From an uncultured Bacteroides sp. (GTDB lineage: Bacteria; Bacteroidota; Bacteroidia; Bacteroidales; Bacteroidaceae), in assembly GCA_949292025.1 (NCBI GenBank), contig CASEYC010000010.1, forward strand, positions 1 through 59,403: DNA of 59,403 bases, read 5' to 3'. The notes below the pieces were generated by a model. The model had not been told where the DNA came from. It ran no database searches and worked only from the letters and a program-made list of their open reading frames with translations. Position 1 is the stretch's first letter, and every line of letters starts with the position of its first letter. Positions 33,534-39,495 of the stretch are shown piece by piece. Both the position numbers and the translations under genes were made by a program.

Positions 33534-34079
33534 TCAATCTTGGGTTTGTCGGGTGGATAATTCTTGTTCGAGGAACATCCCCAAGCCGCGGCGCACGGAG
33601 TCGAGGCCGAAGTCCTCCAGGCGGATGTCCTGCAAGGGGAGGAAGAAGGCGTCGGCGGCATCGTCCATGGCGTGGAAGTGTCCCGCGTCGGCCACGGTGC
33701 AGCGGAAGAACATGTCCAGCGTGTGTACCAGGAAGCCGGAGTAGAGGTAGAGGTTGGGCAGGGAGAAAAGGTATTGGGCGCGCTGCACGTCCAGGCCCGT
33801 CTCTTCCTTCACCTCGCGGATGACGCCTTCCTCGCCCGTCTCGAACATGTCAACGAAGCCTCCGGGCAGGTCCAGCGTGCCCTTGGCGGGTTCCTTGCCA
33901 CGGCGGCACACGAGGAGTTCGCCCCGCCCGTTCTGGATGAGGGCCACGGTGGCCGACGAGGGATTGAAATAGTAAGTGAATCCGCAATCGGCGCAGTGCT
34001 TGGACTTGCCGTTGTGCACCTCGAAGCGCGGGGAGCCGCACTTGGGGCAGAACTTGAATTGTGCAAGAGGATGTTCCAT
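33534..34079 (-). CDS. Nudix hydrolase with zinc ribbon (NudC-like)
   Basis: 181 aa. An N-terminal zinc ribbon (C11-x2-C14 ... C29-x2-C32) precedes a perfect Nudix box, G74-x5-E80-x7-R88-E89-x2-E92-E93-x-G95, which binds Mg and hydrolyses nucleoside diphosphate-X compounds. The zinc ribbon plus short Nudix domain is seen in NADH pyrophosphatase relatives and many Bacteroidetes proteins; the exact substrate is not readable. First gene of an operon with the TPR and barrel proteins. TACCTTTG at 34111-34118 (minus) is its promoter. Confidence 0.92.
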   Translation of the reverse strand: MEHPLAQFKFCPKCGSPRFEVHNGKSKHCADCGFTYYFNPSSATVALIQNGRGELLVCRRGKEPAKGTLDLPGGFVDMFETGEEGVIREVKEETGLDVQRAQYLFSLPNLYLYSGFLVHTLDMFFRCTVADAGHFHAMDDAADAFFLPLQDIRLEDFGLDSVRRGLGMFLEQELSTRQTQD

Positions 34080-34110
34080 ATCAACGTTCCTTTATTGGGG
34101 TATGTGAGGG

Positions 34111-34118
34111 CAAAGGTA
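34111..34118 (-). promoter_or_regulatory. -7 box of the Nudix operon
   Basis: TACCTTTG on the minus strand, 31 bases before the Nudix ATG. Confidence 0.65.
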
Positions 34119-34193
34119 GGAAACTTTCTTTGATAACAGAGGGGCAGGAGAAAAATTTCGCAAGAAAGGGAGCGGGTTTTCAGGCAAATTCAG

Positions 34194-34201
34194 TATTTTT
34201 G
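34194..34201 (+). promoter_or_regulatory. -7 box of the DUF3791/DUF3990 cassette
   Basis: TATTTTTG, 31 bases before the first DUF3791 ATG; divergent from the Nudix promoter. Confidence 0.6.
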
Positions 34202-34232
34202 CAAAGGTTGAACCTATAACACAGCGACAACT

Positions 34233-34457
34233 ATGGGATATGACATCAAAGACAAGCTGGAATGGACCCTGATTTTCGTGCAGGAATTCGGCCGCAAGTA
34301 TGGGCTGACGATGAAGCAAGCTTTCAACTATCTGAGCCGTTTCAAGGGGATAGATTTCATTGACCGGCATTACGGATATGTACATACGCAGTCGTTTGCC
34401 TCCATGGTGGACGACATCACGGAATATTGCCATCGCCATGGAGGGGCTTTGGTATGA
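34233..34457 (+). CDS. DUF3791 small protein (first copy), possible antitoxin
   Basis: 74 aa, all-helical by appearance, with the DUF3791 signature (LEWTLIFVQEFGRKYGLTMKQAFNYL ... HTQSFASMVDDI). No catalytic motif. Its TGA overlaps the ATG of the DUF3990 gene (34454-34457), the tight coupling expected of a toxin-antitoxin pair. A second DUF3791-like gene follows the DUF3990 gene. The antitoxin role is inference. Confidence 0.75.
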   Translation: MGYDIKDKLEWTLIFVQEFGRKYGLTMKQAFNYLSRFKGIDFIDRHYGYVHTQSFASMVDDITEYCHRHGGALV

Positions 34458-34930
34458 GGTTATATCATGGTACTAACAAGGACTTCGACCAAATAAACCT
34501 GTTGAAATCCAAACCGAACAAGGACTTCGGACGCGGTTTTTATCTCTCTGCCGACTATGACCAGGCCTTGGCCATGGCGCAAGTGAAAGTGGAGCAACTG
34601 GAAACAGGCAGCCCCATCGTGCAAACCTATGAGATAGCGGACAGCGCATGGGAGGGACTGCGCGTACTCCGTTTTCAAAGCTATTCGGAAGCATGGGCCA
34701 AATTCATCCTCCTGAACCGCAACAACCCTTCCCCATTACCAGCACATGACTATGACGCGGTCATCGGCCCCATTGCGGACGACCGGGTCGGTGTACAACT
34801 ATGGCGATATGAGAACCATTCCATAGACCTGCCAACATTGGTGCGCAACTTGCAATACATGAAGGGAATAACCATACAATACTTTTTCGGTACAGCACGT
34901 GCCATCCAACAATTACAGCGAATAATATGA
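34454..34930 (+). CDS. DUF3990 protein, ADP-ribosyltransferase-like fold, possible toxin
   Basis: 158 aa. The N-terminus LYHGTNKDF and the following DFGRGFYLSADYDQALAMA match DUF3990, which belongs to the ADP-ribosyltransferase-like clan: H5 (HGT) would contact NAD and the GRGFYLS segment forms the central strand; the third catalytic position is not obvious. The ATG at 34454 is set by the ATGA overlap with DUF3791. Its own stop overlaps the next ATG in the same way (34927-34930). Sandwiched between two DUF3791 genes, it is a candidate toxin that modifies a protein or nucleic acid; no activity is shown by sequence alone. Confidence 0.75.
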   Translation: MRLYHGTNKDFDQINLLKSKPNKDFGRGFYLSADYDQALAMAQVKVEQLETGSPIVQTYEIADSAWEGLRVLRFQSYSEAWAKFILLNRNNPSPLPAHDYDAVIGPIADDRVGVQLWRYENHSIDLPTLVRNLQYMKGITIQYFFGTARAIQQLQRII

Positions 34931-35148
34931 ACGAGAAAACGGAAATGATGGCGGATATGGTGAAAAACCTTACGCTGATGCTTTGGGAACAAGACAAAGG
35001 ACTGACCATGGAACAGGCTTTGTCAATGGTATTCAACTCGGACACCTACCGCAAGGTGATGGACGAACGTACCCGGTTTTATTATCAAAGCCCCAAATAT
35101 GTCTTTGCCTTTTTGGAAGAGGAAATGAAGAATGGGAAATTCTCGTGA
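34927..35148 (+). CDS. DUF3791-like small protein (second copy)
   Basis: 73 aa, similar in pattern to the first DUF3791 protein (MVKNLTLMLWEQDKGLTMEQALSMVF ... YVFAFLEEEMKNG) but clearly diverged. It overlaps the DUF3990 stop by four bases (ATGA), so all three genes form one coupled unit. Its 3' end lies 16 bases before the beta-lactamase ATG. Two non-identical partners around one DUF3990 protein could mean a hetero-oligomeric antitoxin. Confidence 0.7.
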   Translation: MNEKTEMMADMVKNLTLMLWEQDKGLTMEQALSMVFNSDTYRKVMDERTRFYYQSPKYVFAFLEEEMKNGKFS

Positions 35149-35164
35149 AAACAAATATGCCAAC

Positions 35165-36076
35165 ATGAAACAAATCCCCCTTCTCCTCGTCCTCTGCCTT
35201 CTCCCCCTCCTCCCCGCCCAGGCCGGCACCCCCTTGGAGCAATCCCTACGTCATGCCATAGCCTCCGTGCGGGGCACGGTAGGGATAGCCGTAATCACGG
35301 ACGAGGGCGACACGCTGACGCTGAACAACGACGAACATTACCCGCTGATGAGCGTTATGAAACTGCACCAGGCCATATATGTGGCCCATTGGCTCAGCAG
35401 ACAAGGCTTGGACATGGATTATGAGGTGACGGTGGAGCCATCCGACCTGAAGCCGGACACCTACAGCCCCCTGCGCGACCGGCATCCCGAAGGCGGCTTC
35501 AAGATGTGCATCGGCGACCTGCTGGCCTACACCCTCCAACTGAGCGACAACAACGCCTGCGACCTGCTCTTCCGGCTGACGGGAGGTCCCCGCGCCACCG
35601 ACGCCCACATCCGCAAGCAGTGGCACGGCCGCCGCTTCGCCATCGCCGCCACAGAGGAAGACATGCACCGCGACCCGTCCCTCTGCCACGCCAACCACTC
35701 CACCCCGCTGGAGGCGGCCCTGCTCATCCACCGGCTCTTCGCCGACACCCTGCCCGACCCCAACCTGCAACACGTCCGCCGACTACTGCTGGACTGCCGG
35801 ACAGGCCTGCAACGCATCCCCGCCGGCATCTCCGATCCGGACGTGCAGATTGCCCACAAGACAGGCACCAGCGACCGCGATGCTTCGGGGCGTTGGACGG
35901 CCCTCAACGACGTGGCCTACGTTCGCCTGCCGGACGGGCGCGGCTATTCATTGGCCGTATTCATCAAGGATTCATGGGAGGACATGGAGGAGAACGAGCG
36001 GATCATGGCGCGGGTGTCGGCGCTGGTGTATGCACTTGCTCAGCAGGAACCGTCCCGGCTGATGCGCCCGTTGTAG
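35165..36076 (+). CDS. Class A (subclass A2-like) beta-lactamase
   Basis: 303 aa. Signal peptide (about 1-20). Active-site S63-x-x-K66 (SVMK), S127-D128-N129, omega-loop glutamates E164-E165 with ATEEDM context, and K232-T233-G234 are all present, so it should be active against beta-lactams. Length and sequence fit the Bacteroidetes CfxA/CepA/CblA group, though it is none of these exactly as far as I can tell. I chose the ATG at 35165 (MKQIPLLL...). The last 15 codons look foreign: they are encoded by a 31-bp block (36031-36061) that recurs at 37143-37173, beyond the Rpn gene. Confidence 0.9.
   Translation: MKQIPLLLVLCLLPLLPAQAGTPLEQSLRHAIASVRGTVGIAVITDEGDTLTLNNDEHYPLMSVMKLHQAIYVAHWLSRQGLDMDYEVTVEPSDLKPDTYSPLRDRHPEGGFKMCIGDLLAYTLQLSDNNACDLLFRLTGGPRATDAHIRKQWHGRRFAIAATEEDMHRDPSLCHANHSTPLEAALLIHRLFADTLPDPNLQHVRRLLLDCRTGLQRIPAGISDPDVQIAHKTGTSDRDASGRWTALNDVAYVRLPDGRGYSLAVFIKDSWEDMEENERIMARVSALVYALAQQEPSRLMRPL
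36031..36061. repeat. 31-bp direct repeat, left copy (flanks the Rpn gene)
   Basis: Identical over 31 bases to 37143-37173 in the same orientation; bases on either side differ. It encodes part of the beta-lactamase C-terminus (ALAQQEPSRL). Confidence 0.85.
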
Positions 36077-36105
36077 GGGCGGGGCAAGCCCCACCCCTAC
36101 AACGG
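36068..36105. terminator. GC-rich hairpin after the beta-lactamase gene
   Basis: 18-bp stem (36068-36085 with 36088-36105, one G-U-type mismatch) and tight AA loop, overlapping the TAG stop. It sits between convergent genes. The sequence GTAGGGGCGGGGCAAGCCCC and the following ACCGATAAA match part and the right end of the 116-bp element, so it looks like a truncated copy. Confidence 0.6.
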
Positions 36106-36136
36106 ACCGATAAACAATCATGTTGTATGTCTGCTT

Positions 36137-37045
36137 TTACAGGCGGATGATTTCCTCGGCAGCAAGCCCGGTAATTTTGCTGATCAATTCGGACGGAATA
36201 CCTTCGGCTTTCATGCCGCGCGCGATTTTTATTTTTTCTTCTTCGCGTCCTTCTTCGCGTCCTTCTTCCAAGCCTCTTTTGCGTCCTTCTTCCAAGCCTC
36301 TTTTGCGTCCTTCTTCCAAGCCTTTTTCCCGAGCCTCGCGGCGCGAGCTGCTGATTTGCATTTTTGCCGTGCTCACCATGTCCCAGAAGCGGTCATAGCC
36401 CAGCAGTTGCGCCTCGCTGAAGGCGGATTCTTCCAGTTGGGTGACCGCTTTGCAGATTTCCGGGTTTTCCAGCAGATCTTCAGGCACCTCGCGCGTTTTT
36501 TCGTTAATTTCCGTCAGGTAGCGGAGCCACAGCACCTGCATCTTCTTGTCGTTATAGTTCTTGGGGGTGAACTTGGGCAGTTCGATGAAAATGAAGCGCA
36601 GGCCTTCTATGACCTCACGGGTGTCGGCACGCTCCACAATCCGGTAGTCGTGGTAATATTCGTTGCCTGGGGAGAACGTGTCGTTCACCAGGTTGAGCGA
36701 GTAGACCGGCTGCAGCAGCTCGTAGTCGCCGCCCTTCTCCAGCTGGCTGACGTAGGCTTTCGAGGCGTTGAACAAGACTCGTTGCTTGTAGGCCGAGGTC
36801 CACATCATTTGCATTTCCACGATGAACTGCCGTCCGCGGTGGTCCCTGCAACGCACATCCACGATGCTGTCCTTGTGCAGGGGCGTATGCGGCACAAGTT
36901 CGGGGTTGAGATATTCCAACCAGACAATTTCCTCTTCCGGATTCTCAAAGGGCAGCAAGGCATTCAGGAAGCTGGTGACCAGGTCGGGATGTTCGCCGAA
37001 CACTTTCTTGAAAGTGAGGTCGGCCTTCGGGCTGAGGTATTTCAT
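36137..37045 (-). CDS. Rpn/PD-(D/E)XK nuclease-family transposase-like protein
   Basis: 302 aa, PDDEXK_2 family (PF12784). The N-terminus YLSPKADLTFKKVFGE is the family hallmark; the nuclease core follows with D and ExQ (VDVRCRDHRGRQFIVEMQM, about 62-80). The C-terminus ends in 8-residue repeats (RKRGLEEG) and EEGREE, encoded by near-identical 24-bp DNA repeats at about 36240-36325. Rpn proteins promote RecA-independent recombination in E. coli. TATCTTTG at 37084-37091 (minus) is the promoter. The gene is flanked by a 31-bp direct repeat, suggesting it arrived or rearranged as a unit. Confidence 0.88.
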   Translation of the reverse strand: MKYLSPKADLTFKKVFGEHPDLVTSFLNALLPFENPEEEIVWLEYLNPELVPHTPLHKDSIVDVRCRDHRGRQFIVEMQMMWTSAYKQRVLFNASKAYVSQLEKGGDYELLQPVYSLNLVNDTFSPGNEYYHDYRIVERADTREVIEGLRFIFIELPKFTPKNYNDKKMQVLWLRYLTEINEKTREVPEDLLENPEICKAVTQLEESAFSEAQLLGYDRFWDMVSTAKMQISSSRREAREKGLEEGRKRGLEEGRKRGLEEGREEGREEEKIKIARGMKAEGIPSELISKITGLAAEEIIRL

Positions 37046-37083
37046 AATCTTTGCGGATGAATCAGTCGTTCTGATGTTTTCCG

Positions 37084-37091
37084 CAAAGATA
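37084..37091 (-). promoter_or_regulatory. -7 box of the Rpn gene
   Basis: TATCTTTG on the minus strand, 38 bases before the ATG. Confidence 0.6.
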
Positions 37092-37137
37092 AGTCATTTC
37101 CCCGAATCTGGCAAGGGATGGTCCGCTTGGAAACCGA

Positions 37138-37992
37138 TTATTTGCACTTGCTCAGCAGGAACCGTCCCGGCTGGCGGATACTTCCCGGCTTGTCCCGTAT
37201 CTCGCTGAGGCCCTGCCACACGCTATGCCCGATGACGCCGAAGCCGGACTTCAGGATGAGGGCATACTGCTCCTGGGGCGGAACCTTCCAACGCTGCAGC
37301 TCGAACAGCAGGCCGTCGTAGTTGCGTGCGCGGTGGTCGGCAGGTGGCGAGAGCTGGGCGATGCGCCGCGTCCACCAGACATCGTCGTGGAGTTCTCCGC
37401 CCTCCTCCGCCGGCGACGGCGTCCGGCCGTCGTCCGTACCGGTGCCCCCGGTTTCGGGGGAACCCTTGGGGAGGGGTTTCTCTTTGCTTTGCTGTGCTAT
37501 GCTTTGCTGTGCTTTGCTTTGGGGGATTACTGTAACATTTTCGGGCATAACTGTAACATTTTCGGGTGTCATTGCCCCATTTCCGGGCTCATCAGCCGCC
37601 TCTTCCGCCACCAGCCTGTAGCGTTCGTCCAAGTCGCGCTTCTTGCGCCGTTTGGAGCAGTACAGGTATTGCTCCTGGATGTGTGCCGAGGTCAGGATGC
37701 CCTGCTCGCGGTAGAGGCGCTCGTCGAAGAAGTCCAGCTCGATGGCGGCCAACAGGATGTCCTTCACCTTCCGCGCGTCGGTGTCGAACAGGTCGGTGGC
37801 CAGGTCCTCGCAGAAGGTGTCGTCGATGTGGACGTAATAGCCCTTGCCTCCGTAGATGGCGGACAAGGCGCTGAGCAGCACGGTGAAGGCGCTGTCGCCT
37901 TGCTGTTTCATCAGGCGGCGCACAGCGCGTTGTTGCATGAAGTCGGTGTCCAGGGGGAAGTAGTCCAGCCCTTGTTTCTTGATTCTTGCCAT
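37138..37992 (-). CDS. DUF4373 (Lin1244/Lin1753-like) domain protein
   Basis: 284 aa. The N-terminal domain (about 1-125: MARIKKQGLDYFPLDTDF, DKV/DARKVKDILLAAIEL) is DUF4373, related to replication-initiation or DnaD-type proteins of phage and mobile elements. A low-complexity linker follows, made of a duplicated ENVTVMP/ENVTVIP and SKAQQSIAQQSK. The C-terminal part (about 205-284) is a second helical domain ending QPGRFLLSKCK. Its last codons lie in the right copy of the 31-bp repeat, and here they look native to the protein. The zinc-ribbon gene upstream is on the same strand. Confidence 0.8.
   Translation of the reverse strand: MARIKKQGLDYFPLDTDFMQQRAVRRLMKQQGDSAFTVLLSALSAIYGGKGYYVHIDDTFCEDLATDLFDTDARKVKDILLAAIELDFFDERLYREQGILTSAHIQEQYLYCSKRRKKRDLDERYRLVAEEAADEPGNGAMTPENVTVMPENVTVIPQSKAQQSIAQQSKEKPLPKGSPETGGTGTDDGRTPSPAEEGGELHDDVWWTRRIAQLSPPADHRARNYDGLLFELQRWKVPPQEQYALILKSGFGVIGHSVWQGLSEIRDKPGSIRQPGRFLLSKCK
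37143..37173. repeat. 31-bp direct repeat, right copy
   Basis: Same 31 bases as 36031-36061. On the minus strand it encodes the C-terminal residues RFLLSKC of the DUF4373 protein. Confidence 0.85.
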
Positions 37993-38008
37993 GGGTGTAA
38001 ATGATGAT

Positions 38009-38296
38009 TTAGTTCCTCACTCCTCCTCTTCTCGCATCCGCATCCGCTTGCGCATGACGCTCTCGCGCACCACGCTGCAGGCCTGGAGGATGAGCTGCAT
38101 CCGGCGTTCGGGGCCGGGCTTCGGGCGCGGGCTGCTCGTCGGGGTGCTGGCGGAGGCGGTTCATCAGGCGGCGGCACGTCTTGCAATAGGCGTCGCGCTT
38201 GCCGGTGCGTTTGTTCACAATATAAAACTCTTCGATGGGAAGCGTCTGGTAGCAATGGCTGCAGCAACGGAATTTGTTTTCAGGTGTACTCTTCAT
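38009..38296 (-). pseudogene. Small zinc-ribbon protein, probably frameshifted
   Basis: The frame starts MKSTPENKFRCCSHC with C-x2-C and CKTC cysteine pairs, a zinc ribbon of the type placed next to DUF4373 genes. After about residue 62 the reading becomes an Arg/Ala/Pro run unlike protein. In another frame the same DNA reads ERRMQLILQACSVVRESVMRK followed by RMRMREEEE and a TGA at 38017-38019, a convincing helical tail. A one-base indel or two-base slip near 38100 would join them. Either the gene is damaged or the base call is wrong; programmed frameshifting is a less likely option. Confidence 0.55.
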
Positions 38297-38348
38297 AGGT
38301 CATATTGTTTTTTAATGGTGAATAATAAAAAGGCATTGATTCGATGAC

Positions 38349-38423
38349 AGGCGGGCGTACCTGCGCCTGTGCCCGGCGGTACCTGCGCCCGCGGGCGGGG
38401 ATACCTGTGCCCGCGGGCGGGAA
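38349..38423. repeat. GC-rich 22-bp-unit repeat, copy d
   Basis: Three to four units of about 20-22 bp such as GGCGGGGATACCTGTGCCC, in the 312-base gap between the zinc-ribbon gene and the S24 regulator. The rest of that gap holds a TATTTTTG box and nothing else I can identify. Confidence 0.7.
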
Positions 38424-38493
38424 CGTATCCGGAGAATGTGCGTCTTGCGGAAAGAATGTGTGTACATAGGTTGCGGTATTAAAATGGTTTTCT

Positions 38494-38501
38494 TATTTTT
38501 G
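38494..38501 (+). promoter_or_regulatory. -7 box of the S24 regulator
   Basis: TATTTTTG, 107 bases before the ATG at 38609. Confidence 0.45.
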
Positions 38502-38608
38502 CAGGCAAATATAAACGGAATTTTCAAGAATAGAACAGAAAAATTTCCGGATTATTATTTGGAAATATCCAAGTTCTTGATTTGAAACCCATAAAGACTG
38601 GAAAAAAG

Positions 38609-39400
38609 ATGGAAAACGAGAAAGAATTTGAAGTGGCCAACGCGCCGGAGATCGAGAAAGAGAACGAACCGGAAGAAACGGAGAAGGCGAAAGACCAAAT
38701 GTTCAACGTGGCGGACATCGTGAGGCGCGCCAAGCTGGCGATGGGCTTCAGCCGAGACAGCGAGCTGGCCAAGTACCTGGGCGTGTCGCGCTCGACCATG
38801 AGCAACTGGATGGCGCGCAACAGCATCGACTTCCCCCTGGTGCTGGGGCGGATGCAGGAGGTGGACTACAACTGGCTGCTGACGGGCAAGGGTTCACCCA
38901 GGCTGCAGCAGGGGTATTGCGACAGCGAGCTGGCCAGCGGGCCCGTGGAGCGGATCCACCAGCCCAAGTGCAGCGAGGCGTTGGACGACCGCAGCGTGAC
39001 GCTGTTCAACTTCGCCGCGGCGGCCAACCTGAGGAGCATGCTCGAAGACCGCCCGCAGTATGCGCTGGGCGAGATTGTCATCCCCAACATCCCGCGCTGC
39101 GACGGGGCCATCTTCATCTCGGGCGACAGCATGTATCCCATCCTGAAGTCGGGCGACATCGTGGGCTTCCGCTGCATCCCGGACTTCAACGCCATCATCT
39201 ACGGCGAGATGTACCTGGTGTCTTTCCTGCGCGGGGGCGACGAGTACTTGGTGGTGAAGTACGTCAACCGCTCGGAACAACCGGACTGCATCAAGCTGGT
39301 CAGCTACAACCCGCACCACGACCCGATGGACCTGCCGCTGTCGTTGGTCCGGTCGATGGCGATTGTGAAGTTCTCGATCAGGAGGAATATGATGGTGTAG
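38609..39400 (+). CDS. XRE/S24 family regulator (phage-repressor-like)
   Basis: 263 aa. An acidic N-terminal tail (1-30), an HTH of the CI/bacteriophage repressor type at about 33-95 (SELAKYLGVSRSTMSNW), then a LexA-like S24 domain with catalytic serine S174 in SGDSMYP and lysine K217 in LVVKYVN. Such proteins cut themselves when RecA filaments form and so release SOS-type promoters. No prophage is attached here; similar single genes are common on Bacteroides chromosomes. The ATG at 38609 is preferred over an upstream in-frame TTG. Confidence 0.88.
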   Translation: MENEKEFEVANAPEIEKENEPEETEKAKDQMFNVADIVRRAKLAMGFSRDSELAKYLGVSRSTMSNWMARNSIDFPLVLGRMQEVDYNWLLTGKGSPRLQQGYCDSELASGPVERIHQPKCSEALDDRSVTLFNFAAAANLRSMLEDRPQYALGEIVIPNIPRCDGAIFISGDSMYPILKSGDIVGFRCIPDFNAIIYGEMYLVSFLRGGDEYLVVKYVNRSEQPDCIKLVSYNPHHDPMDLPLSLVRSMAIVKFSIRRNMMV

Positions 39401-39414
39401 GGCAATAAATTGTC

Positions 39415-39486
39415 AGGCGCGGATTACGCGGATTTCACGGATAAGATATACCTGCATTTTCCGTGTAATCCGCGTAATCCGCGCCT
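39415..39486. repeat. Hairpin of 9-bp units, copy 4
   Basis: Arms 39415-39441 and 39460-39486 pair at 26 of 27 positions (AGGCGCGGATTACGCGGATT...). Without the AAATAGG/ATCATTTA ends. Placed between two convergent genes, it may act as a bidirectional terminator. Confidence 0.75.
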
Positions 39487-39495
39487 AATTTATTT

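Noticed and set aside
30631-33744. A 1037-codon open frame antisense to the TPR gene (and similar long antisense frames at 2548-4221, 12524-14704, 15743-18205, 43697-46057)
   Set aside because: These are by-products of GC-rich codon bias opposite well-supported genes; their translations are His/Gln/Val/Ala-rich without domain character.
36137-37045. A classical insertion sequence around the transposase-like Rpn gene
   Set aside because: No terminal inverted repeats or DDE transposase; the flanking 31-bp direct repeat is far longer than usual target duplications.
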